Shown: one piece after another, positions 16,127 through 25,071 of the stretch
Layout of the letters: each line of letters opens with the position of its first letter
How positions within the stretch are numbered: position 1 is the stretch's first letter
From: Thalassovita sp.
GTDB taxonomy: Bacteria; Pseudomonadota; Alphaproteobacteria; Rhodobacterales; Rhodobacteraceae
Direction: 5' to 3'
Assembly (NCBI RefSeq): GCF_963691685.1
Contig: NZ_OY829290.1
Span: 186,001-250,000 of the forward strand
Length of the DNA: 64,000 nt
Notes under the pieces: model-generated
Seen by the model: only the letters and a program-made list of their open reading frames with translations
Told to the model about the DNA's origin: nothing
Databases searched by the model: none
Program-made: the position numbers and the translations under genes

Positions 16127-17320
16127 TCAGCTGTTCATGCCCGCTTCGGCTTCGATCTGCTTGCGCGACTTGCGGGCACGTTCGGTGGCCGATTTCAGCT
16201 GGCCACAGGCCGCCATGATGTCATCGCCGCGGGTTTTGCGGATCGGGCTGGCGTAGCCGGCTTTGTAGATGATGTCGGCAAAGGCCCGGATGCGGTTATT
16301 CGACGAACATTTGTAGGGCGAACCGGGCCATTCGTTGAACGGGATTAGGTTGATCTTGGCCGGGATGTTGTAATCCTTCAGGTAATTGATCAGACGATGG
16401 GCGTCTTCATCGCTGTCATTCACGCCAGCCAGCATCACATATTCAAAGGTGATCCGTTCGGAATTTGAGGCCTTGGGATAGTCTGCCAGGGCGGTCAGCA
16501 GCTCATCAATGTTCCATTTTTTGTTGATCGGGACCAGCACGTCGCGGGTTTCGTCATCTGTGGCGTGGAAGGAGATCGCCAGCAGGCAGCCGATTTCCTG
16601 CGCGGTTTTGGCGATGCCGGGCACCACGCCGGAGGTCGACAGGGTGATGCGGCGACGGCTGAGGCTGATCCCCTCGCCATCCATCGCGATCTTCATCGCG
16701 TCGCGCACGTTGTCGAAGTTATAAAGCGGCTCACCCATGCCCATCAGCACGATGTTGGACAGCAGGCGGGGGCCTGCATCGCCAGTGCCGACACCGGGTT
16801 CAGGCCATTCATCCAGATCGTCACGCGCCATCATGATCTGGCCAACAATCTCACCAGCGGTCAGGTTGCGCACCAGTTTCTGGGTGCCGGTGTGGCAGAA
16901 GGAACAGGTCAGCGTGCATCCCACCTGCGATGACACACACAGCGTGCCGCGGCCCTCTTCGGGGATGTAGACGACCTCTACCTCATGGCCGCCGGCGATC
17001 CGCACCAGGTATTTGCGGGTGCCATCGGTTGAAATCAGGCGGCTGACCACCTCGGGCACTTCGATGACGAAATTGTCAGCCAGTTTGGCGCGGTAAGCCT
17101 TGGCGAGGTTGGTCATCTCGGCAAAGTCACGCACGCCCCACTGATAGACCCACTGCCAGATCTGGTTGACCCGCATCTTGGCTTGTTTCTCAGGGGTGCC
17201 GATTTCGATCAGCGCCTCACGCAGACCGGCACGGGTCAGGCCGACAATGTTCTTCGGCCCCTCCGGCAGTTTGCGGGGGAAAGTTCTCACATCCTGAGTA
17301 ATCGGTGCAGTGGCCGTCAT
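16127..17320 (-). CDS. rlmN: 23S rRNA (adenine-2503-C2)- and tRNA-methyltransferase RlmN
   Basis: Radical SAM methyltransferase that modifies A2503 of 23S rRNA and A37 of certain tRNAs, helping translational fidelity. The protein is 397 residues from the chosen start. It shows the cluster motif GCTLTCSFCHTG near residue 134 (CxxxCxxC), NIVLMGMGEPLYN near 190, and a conserved late Cys in DDIMAACGQL near the C-terminus, as needed for the methyl-Cys mechanism. The ATG at 17320 is preferred because AGGAAG precedes it; the extension to 17392 has no ribosome site. It appears to be transcribed alone. Confidence 0.96.
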   Translation of the reverse strand: MTATAPITQDVRTFPRKLPEGPKNIVGLTRAGLREALIEIGTPEKQAKMRVNQIWQWVYQWGVRDFAEMTNLAKAYRAKLADNFVIEVPEVVSRLISTDGTRKYLVRIAGGHEVEVVYIPEEGRGTLCVSSQVGCTLTCSFCHTGTQKLVRNLTAGEIVGQIMMARDDLDEWPEPGVGTGDAGPRLLSNIVLMGMGEPLYNFDNVRDAMKIAMDGEGISLSRRRITLSTSGVVPGIAKTAQEIGCLLAISFHATDDETRDVLVPINKKWNIDELLTALADYPKASNSERITFEYVMLAGVNDSDEDAHRLINYLKDYNIPAKINLIPFNEWPGSPYKCSSNNRIRAFADIIYKAGYASPIRKTRGDDIMAACGQLKSATERARKSRKQIEAEAGMNS

Positions 17321-17373
17321 ATCGCGCTTCCTAGATGGGATGAGCGCGTTCCATACAGGATTCGGATGAGTTT

Positions 17374-17402
17374 GCCAAAGCCTATATGGCATAGGCTCTG
17401 GC
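17374..17402. repeat. hairpin upstream of rlmN
   Basis: AGCCTAT / ATAGGCT arms around a five-base loop, extended by GCCA / TGGC after one mismatch. No T run follows on either strand, so it is not a plain intrinsic terminator; an operator or processing site is possible. Confidence 0.4.
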
Positions 17403-17428
17403 GATGCATGGCTGCTATGCAGGCAGGC

Positions 17429-18466
17429 TTAGCCGTAAAGCTGACGCGCCTGCGCAAAGCTGAGCAACCGTTGGGTTTTGTCATCCCACAGATGCAGCCG
17501 CGCGTTGCGCAGGCTTTCGCGGATGTTCATGCGGTTGATCTTGGCCAGTTCCGCATGGTCCTTCAGAACCTCAGGCAGGCGGTAGAAGGGGATGCGGCTG
17601 TAGACATGGTGCACATGGTGGATGCCGATATTGGCGCTGAACCACTGCAGCACCTTGGGCAGCACATAGTAGGACGATCCATGCAGGGCGGCGTGGTGCA
17701 TCTGCCAATCGGTATCAGGCGCCCACTGGGTGCATTCAAACTGGTGCTGCACATAGAACAGCCACATGCCGGCCGTGGCGGCAATCAGGATTGAGGGCAG
17801 CGCGATCAGCAGCAGCGGGGCCAGACCACCTAAGTACCAGATCACCCCGAACAGCACGACGATCGACAGGTTGGTGGTCATGGCAGAGGCCCAGTAACGC
17901 CCCTGTTTCATCAGGCCGATGGGCAGCCGGTTCTGCAAGAAGAACAGGTAGCTGGGGCCAAAGCCAAACAGGACAAACGGGTTGCGATACAGCCGATACT
18001 GCAGCTTACCCAGTTTCGACAGGGCCTGATATTCCTCAACCGTCATGGTGTGGATGTCGCCCATCCCGCGCTTGTCCAGGTTGCCCGCGGTGCCGTGGTG
18101 CGCTGCATGCGTGCGGCGCCAGACGTCATAAGGCGTCAGGGTCAGTACGCCGATGATGCGGCCGGTCCAGTCGCTCATGTGGCGGTTCTTGAACAAGGCG
18201 CCATGACCGCAGTCATGCTGGATCGCAAAGAGGCGCAGCAGGAACAGCGCGTTTGCCGCCCCCAGAACAAAGGCCAGAATGTAGCTGTAGGACATGACCC
18301 ACCAGGCGAGCGCCCAGATGCCGATGAAGGGCAGAAGGGTGATCGCCACCTCGGTCAGACTGCGGCCAGTGCTGGGTTCGCGGTATTGAGCCAGAACTCG
18401 GACCCAATGCTGGGCTTTGCGTTTCTCTTGCGTCTCAACGGTGCGGCTGTCTTGGGAGTCTAACAT
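17429..18466 (-). CDS. membrane fatty acid desaturase
   Basis: A 345-residue di-iron membrane desaturase. The three histidine boxes are present: HDCGH near residue 89, HAAHH near 125 and HHVHH near 272, with about four hydrophobic membrane segments between (IWALAWWVMSYSYILAFVLG first). These enzymes insert double bonds in membrane phospholipid acyl chains. The box spacing resembles delta-12 type bacterial desaturases, but regiospecificity cannot be read from sequence alone. The gene stands apart from neighbours, 108 bp before rlmN on the same strand. Confidence 0.92.
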   Translation of the reverse strand: MLDSQDSRTVETQEKRKAQHWVRVLAQYREPSTGRSLTEVAITLLPFIGIWALAWWVMSYSYILAFVLGAANALFLLRLFAIQHDCGHGALFKNRHMSDWTGRIIGVLTLTPYDVWRRTHAAHHGTAGNLDKRGMGDIHTMTVEEYQALSKLGKLQYRLYRNPFVLFGFGPSYLFFLQNRLPIGLMKQGRYWASAMTTNLSIVVLFGVIWYLGGLAPLLLIALPSILIAATAGMWLFYVQHQFECTQWAPDTDWQMHHAALHGSSYYVLPKVLQWFSANIGIHHVHHVYSRIPFYRLPEVLKDHAELAKINRMNIRESLRNARLHLWDDKTQRLLSFAQARQLYG

Positions 18467-18566
18467 CGGGTCTTTCGTCTTTTAGCGTTCAAACCCGCAT
18501 AGACGAGAGGGGCCTCAGTGCAAGGAAATAATTGTCAGGTTCAAATAAATGACGAAAAAGTCGCGG

Positions 18567-18590
18567 TTCGGCCCGCGGTCACGGGCCGAA
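18567..18590 (-). terminator. terminator after the IalB-family gene
   Basis: Perfect 9-bp stem TTCGGCCCG / CGGGCCGAA with a six-base loop, followed on the minus strand, after a short GC stretch, by ACTTTTTCG. Confidence 0.55.
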
Positions 18591-18608
18591 ATCCGCCGTA
18601 TTCCCGTG

Positions 18609-19142
18609 TTACTTGCAGCGGGTCTGCGCCTCTTCAATCGCGGCGGTGAACCCGGAAAGCGAGAAGGTGTCTTTGGTCGTGGTGCGGCTGCGCGCTGACA
18701 GGCCAGTGACGACGGCTTCACGGCCACGTTTCAGCGCTGTGATGATCTTGGCATCATCCGCTGCGCTTTGAGTCCAGGCCCATTCGCCCTCGGTGAAGAG
18801 TTTGAATTCCTGCCCATCCACGTTGAGGAGCACATCCACACCATTGGCAAAGCCGTAGCCGCCGGTGAAAGCGATCTGGCCCTGAATGCCTGAGCCGGGG
18901 CGATAGAAAGCGATCAGCAGAATATCACTGCGCTTTACCGATACGATCCGGCCCTCGCGGGTGTTGACGGTTTCCTTAGGGGCGGCCACTGCCCAGCACT
19001 CTTTGGGGTCTTTGTCTTCAAAGACACTCCAATTGGTTTTGGTGGCGACCTCATTGGTGCTGCTTTCTTGTGCCCAGGCGGCGCCCGATGCAGACAGTAC
19101 CATCGCTGCCCCGATGAGGGTGCGTGCAATACGTGATACCAT
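18609..19142 (-). CDS. invasion-associated locus B (IalB) family protein
   Basis: A 177-residue exported protein with a clear signal peptide (hydrophobic core LIGAAMVLSASGAAWA, cleavage near AWAQ). The rest matches the IalB family: an early WSVF--KDPKECWAVAAP segment, an IQGQIAFTGGYGF strand and two Cys that could form a disulfide (ECW and the final TRCK). IalB was named from Bartonella invasion of erythrocytes, but relatives are widespread in free-living Rhodobacterales, where the role is unknown. It is probably periplasmic. It is monocistronic between the desaturase and the divergent asparaginase. Confidence 0.9.
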   Translation of the reverse strand: MVSRIARTLIGAAMVLSASGAAWAQESSTNEVATKTNWSVFEDKDPKECWAVAAPKETVNTREGRIVSVKRSDILLIAFYRPGSGIQGQIAFTGGYGFANGVDVLLNVDGQEFKLFTEGEWAWTQSAADDAKIITALKRGREAVVTGLSARSRTTTKDTFSLSGFTAAIEEAQTRCK

Positions 19143-19323
19143 GTGTTCCAGCCTCCAGCTGTCCTTGCCTCAAATTTGCTTTACTGCCTTTTGCCAAAGC
19201 TTCTACTGGCGTTTCGTGTCGGAAAAAGGCACATCTGTCTCGACATTGCTACATTAGCGCAAAATCTGCCAGCAACGAAAGGGCGATTGGCGGATTTTCG
19301 CAGAAGTTTGAGGAGGAAGACCC

Positions 19324-20319
19324 ATGGTGGCAGCCGTCCCCCTGGTAGAGATCTGGCGCGGTGACTTTCTGGAAAGCCTGCACTGCGGTCATGCGGTGAT
19401 TTGTGGCCCCGATGGCGAGATTGTCGAAGCTTGGGGCGATCCCCATGCGGTGGTTCTGCCGCGGTCTTCGTCAAAGATGATCCAGGCGCTGCCCTTGGTC
19501 GAAAGCGGCGCGGCGGATGCAAGGGGTTTGACCGGCGCACATCTGGCACTGGCCTGTGCATCGCACAATGGCGCACCGATCCATGTTGAGCGGGTCAATG
19601 CCTGGCTGAAAGACATCGGCTGCGGTGATGATGATTTCCGCTGTGGCCCGCAGGAAAGCCGAGATGATGACCTGCGCATTGAGATGATCCGCAACGGCGA
19701 AAGCGCCTGCCGGGTGCATAACAACTGTTCGGGCAAACACGCAGGCTTTCTGACGCTGAGCCAGCATCTGGGTGGTGGCGCGGAATATTGCCAGATCGAT
19801 CACCCCGTGCAACAGGCCTGCCTGTCTGCCTTTGAAGAGGTGACAGAGGAAACCAGCCCGGGTTTTGGCATTGATGGCTGTTCGGCACCGAACCACGCCG
19901 CCACCCTGCATGGCATCGCCCGCGCCATGGCGTTTTTCGCAGCTGCCGAAGAAGGCGGCGACGCCCGTCAGGACGCCGCCGCGCGCCTGCGGCAGGCGAT
20001 GGTGACCTATCCGGAACTGGTCGCCGGTGAAGGCCGCGCCTGCACCGAGCTGATGCGGGCCTGTGGCGGCCGTGTGGCGCTGAAAACCGGGGCTGAGGCG
20101 TTTTTCATCGCCATCATCCCGGAAAAGAAGCTGGGTGTGGCGCTGAAGATCATGGATGGCACCACCCGCGGCGCCGAAGCGGCGATTGCCGCTATTCTGG
20201 TAAAACTGGGCATTCTGGACGCCAATCATCCGGCAGCGCAGAAGTTCATGACCCCGGTCATCCGCAACTGGGATGGTCTGGCGACCGGTGCGATCCGGCC
20301 GGCGGCGGCGCTGCTCTGA
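19324..20319 (+). CDS. asparaginase (L-asparaginase II / PF06089 type)
   Basis: A 331-residue cytoplasmic protein of the Rhizobium-type thermolabile asparaginase family, unrelated to the E. coli enzymes. Family marks include the N-terminal RGDFLESLHCGHAV, the RSSSKMIQALP segment near residue 48, HNNCSGKHAGFL near 132 and GIDGCSAPNHA near 183, with conserved Ser and Lys that are proposed catalytic residues. It would hydrolyse asparagine to aspartate and ammonia. A strong GAGGAGGA site precedes the ATG. A hairpin terminator and a REP-like repeat follow the stop. Confidence 0.93.
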   Translation: MVAAVPLVEIWRGDFLESLHCGHAVICGPDGEIVEAWGDPHAVVLPRSSSKMIQALPLVESGAADARGLTGAHLALACASHNGAPIHVERVNAWLKDIGCGDDDFRCGPQESRDDDLRIEMIRNGESACRVHNNCSGKHAGFLTLSQHLGGGAEYCQIDHPVQQACLSAFEEVTEETSPGFGIDGCSAPNHAATLHGIARAMAFFAAAEEGGDARQDAAARLRQAMVTYPELVAGEGRACTELMRACGGRVALKTGAEAFFIAIIPEKKLGVALKIMDGTTRGAEAAIAAILVKLGILDANHPAAQKFMTPVIRNWDGLATGAIRPAAALL

Positions 20320-20327
20320 CGGCAGGA

Positions 20328-20366
20328 TGCCTCCGGCGGGAGTATTTTGGGAACATTGAAAGGGCG
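20328..20366 (+). repeat. REP-like intergenic repeat, copy A (half element)
   Basis: TGCCTCCGGCGGGAGTATTT and the following bases to GAAAGGGCG align with 26101-26140 at all but a handful of positions. It sits between convergent asparaginase and rppH genes. Confidence 0.65.
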
Positions 20367-20388
20367 CTGCAGTGATGCGGCGCCTTTT
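20363..20388 (+). terminator. asparaginase terminator
   Basis: Stem GGCGCTGCA / TGCGGCGCC (one G-T pair) with loop GTGA, followed by TTTT. It overlaps the end of the REP-like repeat. Confidence 0.75.
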
Positions 20389-20392
20389 GTTG

Positions 20393-20875
20393 TCAGAGAT
20401 GCGCTGCGAAGGCGTCAACCACCTTGGCATAAACCTCGCGTTTGAAGGGCACGATGTTGGCCACCAGCTCATCCGCAGGCAGCCAGCGCCATTCAGAGAA
20501 CTCGGGGTGATCGGTTTCAATGTTCACATCGGCATCTTCACCGTTGAAGCGGATCAGGAACCATTTCTGTTCCTGCCCACGATAGCGGCCTTTCCAGATC
20601 CGGGGCACGATGTCATGCGGCAGATCATAAGCGATCCAGCCGTCGGTTTCGGCGATGATCTGGGCCTTGTCTTCGGTGACGCCGGTTTCTTCCCAAAGCT
20701 CGCGCAGGGCAGCGGCGCGTGGTGTTTCGCCGTCGTCGACACCGCCCTGCGGCATCTGCCAGGCGGGCGCATCATTGTCGAGGCGCTGGCCAACAAAGAC
20801 GTGGTTGTCAGCATTGATTAGCATCACCCCCACGCAGGGGCGATAGGGCAGTTTGGCGATCTCTTCGGGTGTCAT
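20393..20875 (-). CDS. rppH: RNA pyrophosphohydrolase
   Basis: Nudix hydrolase that removes pyrophosphate from the 5' end of triphosphorylated mRNA, starting decay. The 160-residue length is normal. The Nudix box is complete (GGVDDGETPRAAALRELWEE, TGV following), with the early YRPCVGVMLIN strand and NDAPAWQMPQGG that RppH proteins share. It follows ctpA on the same strand, a common alphaproteobacterial order, though a terminator-like hairpin lies between, so it may have its own promoter or depend on read-through. Confidence 0.95.
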   Translation of the reverse strand: MTPEEIAKLPYRPCVGVMLINADNHVFVGQRLDNDAPAWQMPQGGVDDGETPRAAALRELWEETGVTEDKAQIIAETDGWIAYDLPHDIVPRIWKGRYRGQEQKWFLIRFNGEDADVNIETDHPEFSEWRWLPADELVANIVPFKREVYAKVVDAFAAHL

Positions 20876-20933
20876 GTCCGGATCCTCTGAGGGCAGGTTT
20901 GGCCCTGTCTGGCATGGAAGTTCGATATAGAAA

Positions 20934-20956
20934 AGCCCCCGGGGTCGCCGGGGGCT
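20934..20956 (-). terminator. terminator after ctpA
   Basis: Perfect 9-bp stem AGCCCCCGG / CCGGGGGCT with five-base loop; on the minus strand it is followed by TTTCTAT. Confidence 0.8.
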
Positions 20957-20992
20957 GATCAGGTCAGGTGCAGTGTAGCTTTGGCTCGCGGC

Positions 20993-22327
20993 TTAGTCCT
21001 GCGACCCCAGCGCGGTCAGGCCTTTCAGCAGATCCACGGCATAGGCCAGCTGATAGTCGTCTTCGCGCAGCTTGGCGGCTTCTTCGGCCTTGGCGCGTTC
21101 GTCTTCGATCTGCTGGATCTCATCTTCGCTGAGCGAGTCGTTGGAGAGCGAGCCGCGCAGATCCGCCTCGGAGCGGCTGTTGCGCGCCTCTTCTTCTGCG
21201 GCCTCAGCTTCGGGGGTACGGCGCGGCTGTTCGACCACGATGTCAGGCGACACGCCCAGGTTCTGGATCGAGCGGCCCGAAGGGGTGTAATAGCGCGCGG
21301 TGGTCAGGCGCATGGCCCCGTTGGAGCGCAGCGGCATCACGGTCTGAACCGAGCCTTTGCCGAAGCTTTTGGTGCCCACAACAATGGCGCGGCGGTGATC
21401 CTGCAGGGCGCCAGCCACAATTTCAGAGGCCGAAGCGGATCCGCCGTTGATCAGCACTACAATTGGTTTGCCCTCGGCCAAGTCACCTTCTTTGGCGTTA
21501 TAGCGTTCGCCCTCAGCCGGGTTGCGGCCACGGGTCGAAACAATCTCACCGCTTTCCAGGAAGGCATCGGAGACGCGGATTGCCTGAGTCAGCAGGCCGC
21601 CGGGGTTGTTGCGCAGGTCCAGAACGATGCCATCAACATTGTCGAGCCCGCCCAGATCTGCGGCCGCTTTTTCCAGCCCGTCCTTGAGGTTGGGGTAGGT
21701 CTGATCGTTGAAGGTGGTGACCCGCAGCACAACGGTGTTGCCTTCGGTGCGGGTGCGCACGGCGGTCAGCTTGATGGTGTCACGGATGATTGAGATGTCG
21801 AAGGGCTCAGGCTCACCTTCGCGCACAACGGTGATGATGGTTTCGCTGCCCACCGGGCCGCGCATCAGTTCCACTGCTTCGTCCAGGGTCAGGCCCAGCA
21901 GCGTGTCACCGTCGACATGGGTGATGAAATCACCGGCCTCAACACCTGCTTCGCTGGCCGGGGTGCCATCGATGGGCGAGACCACTTTGACGAAACCCTC
22001 TTCCTGGGTGACCTCAATGCCAAGGCCGCCAAATTCACCGCGGGTCTGCACGCGCATATCGGCGGCATCATCGGGCGACAGGTAGCTGGAATGGGGATCA
22101 AGCGAGGTGAGCATGCCGTTAATCGCGGCTTCGATCAGCTCTTTCTCATCAACTTCTTCAACATATTGCGCGCGGATCCGTTCAAAGATGTCGCCAAACA
22201 GATCCAGCTGTTCATAGACATTGGTTTGCGCATCGTTTTCCTGCGCCAGCAGCGGGCCCGCGACCTGGGTGGTGGCAATCACCCCGGCCAGAGTGCCGCC
22301 CAATGCGGCCATCAGAAATCGTTTCAT
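20993..22327 (-). CDS. ctpA: carboxy-terminal processing protease, S41 family
   Basis: Periplasmic serine protease of 444 residues. A signal peptide or anchor (FLMAALGGTLAGVIATTQVA) is followed by a PDZ domain near residues 95-165 (GGLGIEVTQEEGFVKVVSPI) and the S41 core. The catalytic Ser lies in NGGSASASEIVAG and the Lys in GTKSFGKGSVQT about 26 residues later, the classical dyad. The acidic, Glu-rich C-terminal tail is long. It lies three bases after the envC-like gene, and such pairs act together in control of peptidoglycan hydrolysis. Confidence 0.95.
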   Translation of the reverse strand: MKRFLMAALGGTLAGVIATTQVAGPLLAQENDAQTNVYEQLDLFGDIFERIRAQYVEEVDEKELIEAAINGMLTSLDPHSSYLSPDDAADMRVQTRGEFGGLGIEVTQEEGFVKVVSPIDGTPASEAGVEAGDFITHVDGDTLLGLTLDEAVELMRGPVGSETIITVVREGEPEPFDISIIRDTIKLTAVRTRTEGNTVVLRVTTFNDQTYPNLKDGLEKAAADLGGLDNVDGIVLDLRNNPGGLLTQAIRVSDAFLESGEIVSTRGRNPAEGERYNAKEGDLAEGKPIVVLINGGSASASEIVAGALQDHRRAIVVGTKSFGKGSVQTVMPLRSNGAMRLTTARYYTPSGRSIQNLGVSPDIVVEQPRRTPEAEAAEEEARNSRSEADLRGSLSNDSLSEDEIQQIEDERAKAEEAAKLREDDYQLAYAVDLLKGLTALGSQD

Positions 22328-22330
22328 AGG

Positions 22331-23482
22331 TTACTTATCCTTCCCCGTTGCGAACCACGCGACCGGATCCACCGGGGCGTTGTTTTCTCTCACCTCTATA
22401 TAGAGCGTTTCTGAGGCCTCAGTTCCAGCCCCCTCACCAGCCTGTGACAGAATCGTGCCAATTTCTGCTTCTTCGCCGCCCATAAGGCCGATCGGGCTGC
22501 CCGAGGGCAGCACCTGACCGGCGCTGCCATAGACCACATCCAACCCTGCCAGCACCAGCAATAGGCCAGCCTGTGGTTCCAGAATGACCACATTGCCATA
22601 GTCCAGCAGCGGGCCAAGGTAGCGCAGCGTGGCGGCGGTTGGGGTTGTCACCAGCGCACGTGGGCGAGTCGCCAGGATCAGGCCGGGACGGGTGATCCCG
22701 GCCGCGTCTGCCTCACCGGCGCGGCGCAGGATCGTGCCCTGCACTGGCAGCGGCAGCTTGCCTTTGCGATGGCTGATGTCGGGCAGGGATCCCGGTGCTT
22801 CGCCTTCAGCAATCTCACTAAGGCCCGACGCAAAACCCGCCAATGTTTCTGCCGAGGCCACCAAAAGGGCGGTTTTCAGCGGATCTTCGGTAAAGCGTTT
22901 GGGCAGGTTGGTGCGATCAGAAATAGCCTGGCTGAGGTCGGTGCGGGCCTGTTGCACGCCGTCCAATCCCTGCGCCAGCGTATCGACCGCGCTTTGTTGC
23001 AGACTGCGCAGAACCGCCACTTCCTGCAGTTTGCTGCGCAGCGCCTGGGCCTGATCGGTCAGCGCCGGGGTGACGTCTGCCAGCAACATGCCTGAGCGCG
23101 CGGTATCTGTTGGCCCGTCGGGGTGCATTGCCAGCACCGGATCTGGTGTGGCGGCGATAGATTGCAAAACCCCCAGGAGCTGCGAAATCTCGGTTTCCCG
23201 CGCGTCTAGTTCGCGGGTCAGCTGCGCCTCCCGTAGGGAGACCCGGCGCAATCCTTCGCGCATCGCTTCCAGCCCGTCCTCAAAGGCGCGCAGGGTTTCG
23301 GTCAGCGCTTTGACCCGATCCCGTGCTTTCTCCGCCGCGGCCAGCGTCTGCCCTGCCTGATCCAGCCGTGCAGCTGCGGCTTCGGCCAGGGCCGCGGGCG
23401 AGGTTTCAGCCGCCACTGCGTTCATCAGGCCAATGTTCAGGCCAACACTCAGGCTGAGCGGGAGGATCAGCGCACGGATCAT
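22331..23482 (-). CDS. EnvC-like peptidoglycan hydrolase activator (M23/LytM domain, degenerate)
   Basis: A 383-residue periplasmic protein. It has a signal peptide (LILPLSLSVGLNIGLMNAVA), a long coiled coil (about 35-110, rich in Ala, Glu, Arg, Leu) and a C-terminal LytM-like domain (ILATRPRALVTTPTAATLRY, DYGNVVILEPQAGLLLVLAG). The zinc ligands of active M23 peptidases are missing; the His normally after VVI is replaced by ILEP. This is as in EnvC activators, which switch on amidases at the division site and do not cut themselves. The start ATG overlaps the gpmI stop by four bases; an upstream in-frame extension to 23680 lies within gpmI and is not used. Confidence 0.9.
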   Translation of the reverse strand: MIRALILPLSLSVGLNIGLMNAVAAETSPAALAEAAAARLDQAGQTLAAAEKARDRVKALTETLRAFEDGLEAMREGLRRVSLREAQLTRELDARETEISQLLGVLQSIAATPDPVLAMHPDGPTDTARSGMLLADVTPALTDQAQALRSKLQEVAVLRSLQQSAVDTLAQGLDGVQQARTDLSQAISDRTNLPKRFTEDPLKTALLVASAETLAGFASGLSEIAEGEAPGSLPDISHRKGKLPLPVQGTILRRAGEADAAGITRPGLILATRPRALVTTPTAATLRYLGPLLDYGNVVILEPQAGLLLVLAGLDVVYGSAGQVLPSGSPIGLMGGEEAEIGTILSQAGEGAGTEASETLYIEVRENNAPVDPVAWFATGKDK

Positions 23483-24999
23483 TCCTGCAGCAGGCTCCGG
23501 CCGGTCATCTCTTCGGGTTGCGGCAGGCCCATCAGCGCCAGCAACGTCGGTGCCAGATCGGCCAAGCGTCCGTTGCGCAGGGTCGCGCCGGCGGGGCCGC
23601 CAACCAGCGCCACGGGCACCGGGTTCACGGTATGCGCGGTGTGCGGGCCACCGGTTTCGGGATCCACCATGGTTTCGCAATTGCCATGGTCTGCGGTCAC
23701 AATCATCGCGCCACCTGCTTTTTCCAGCGCCGCCATCACCGCGACCAGCCCCTGATCCACGGCTTCGCAGGCCTTGATCGCCGCGTCCAGATCGCCGGTG
23801 TGCCCCACCATATCGGGGTTGGCGTAGTTGGTGACGATCAGGTCATAGCCTTCTTCGATAGCGCGGACGAAGTTTTCGGTCACCTCCGGGGCGCTCATTT
23901 CGGGCTGCAGGTCATAGGTGGCGACCTTGGGCGAGGGCGCCATATAGCGGTCTTCGCCAACCTCAGGATCCTCTTTGCCACCGTTCAGGAAGAAGGTGAC
24001 ATGGGGGTATTTCTCGGTCTCGGCCAGACGGAACTGACGTTTGCCCTGTTTCGCAACCCAGGCGCCCAGCGTGTTCACGATATTGCGCGGGGGAAACACG
24101 GTGGAGAGGTAGGCGTTGTGGCCTTCGGAATATTCCACCATCCCCAGGAGCGCTGCCCAATCCGGGCGCGGGCTGACGTCAAATTCTGCGAAATCCTGTT
24201 CGCCGATGGCGCGCAGGATCTCACGGGCGCGGTCTGCGCGGAAATTGAGGCAGAAGAAACCGTCGCCGTCTTTGGCGCCGGCGCAATCGCCGATGACCGT
24301 CGCAGCCACAAATTCATCACTGGCGTCTTTGCTGTAGGAGGTCTCAACTGCTTCTTCGGCGGAGGTCGCAGCGGCGCCTTGGCCCTGAACCATCGCAGCA
24401 TAGGCGGTGGACACCCGTTCCCAGCGGTTGTCGCGATCCATCGCGTAGTAGCGGCCGGTGACGGTGGCGATCCGGGCGTTGTCGGGCAGGGCTGCCTCCA
24501 GCTGAGCCAGATAGGTCAGGGCGGATTTCGGTGCCACATCGCGCCCGTCCGTGACGGCGTGCAGGGCGACCGGAACACCGGCATCTGTCACGGCTTTCAC
24601 CGCTGCGATGATATGGGTCAGGTGACCATGCACCCCACCGTCCGAGACCAGGCCCATCAAATGCGCGGTGCCGCCTGAGGTCTTCAGTGTCTCAATGAAA
24701 TTGACAAGGGCCGCTTCGGTCTGGAAGGTGCCCTCTTCAATCGACAGGTCAATTTGCCCAAGGTCCATTGCCACCACCCGGCCCGCGCCGATATTGGTGT
24801 GACCCACCTCGGAGTTGCCCATCTGACCGCGCGGCAACCCAACGTCGGGACCGTGGGTGATCAGCTCTGCCGAGGGGCAGGTGGCCATGATCCGATCAAA
24901 ACCGGGGGTGTTTGCCAATGCGGGCGCATTGGCCCCGTTTTCCGCACGTTTGCCCCAGCCATCAAGGATGCACAAAACAACGGGTTTTGGATGAGTCAT
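23479..24999 (-). CDS. gpmI: 2,3-bisphosphoglycerate-independent phosphoglycerate mutase
   Basis: Manganese-dependent enzyme of glycolysis and gluconeogenesis that interconverts 3- and 2-phosphoglycerate. The length of 506 residues is normal. The alkaline-phosphatase-like metal sites are present: CILDGWG near residue 11, GNSEVGHTNIGAGR near 62 with the phospho-Ser, NYANPDMVGHTGD near 395 and TADHGNCETM near 440. It is the first gene of a gpmI - envC-like - ctpA operon. Linkage of a glycolytic enzyme with cell-wall genes is common in this group. Confidence 0.97.
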   Translation of the reverse strand: MTHPKPVVLCILDGWGKRAENGANAPALANTPGFDRIMATCPSAELITHGPDVGLPRGQMGNSEVGHTNIGAGRVVAMDLGQIDLSIEEGTFQTEAALVNFIETLKTSGGTAHLMGLVSDGGVHGHLTHIIAAVKAVTDAGVPVALHAVTDGRDVAPKSALTYLAQLEAALPDNARIATVTGRYYAMDRDNRWERVSTAYAAMVQGQGAAATSAEEAVETSYSKDASDEFVAATVIGDCAGAKDGDGFFCLNFRADRAREILRAIGEQDFAEFDVSPRPDWAALLGMVEYSEGHNAYLSTVFPPRNIVNTLGAWVAKQGKRQFRLAETEKYPHVTFFLNGGKEDPEVGEDRYMAPSPKVATYDLQPEMSAPEVTENFVRAIEEGYDLIVTNYANPDMVGHTGDLDAAIKACEAVDQGLVAVMAALEKAGGAMIVTADHGNCETMVDPETGGPHTAHTVNPVPVALVGGPAGATLRNGRLADLAPTLLALMGLPQPEEMTGRSLLQE

Positions 25000-25071
25000 A
25001 GCTTGCCCTTTCGCTCTTACTTGCTATCTAAGCGGCTGAGCGGAAGGGGGCAAGCTTTCAGGCGGGGCTGA

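Noticed and set aside
21917..22414. Long ORFs on the strand opposite ctpA, gpmI, leuC, the kinases and hut genes
   Set aside because: They are shadows of well-supported genes in GC-rich DNA; their translations show no family features and they have no ribosome sites.
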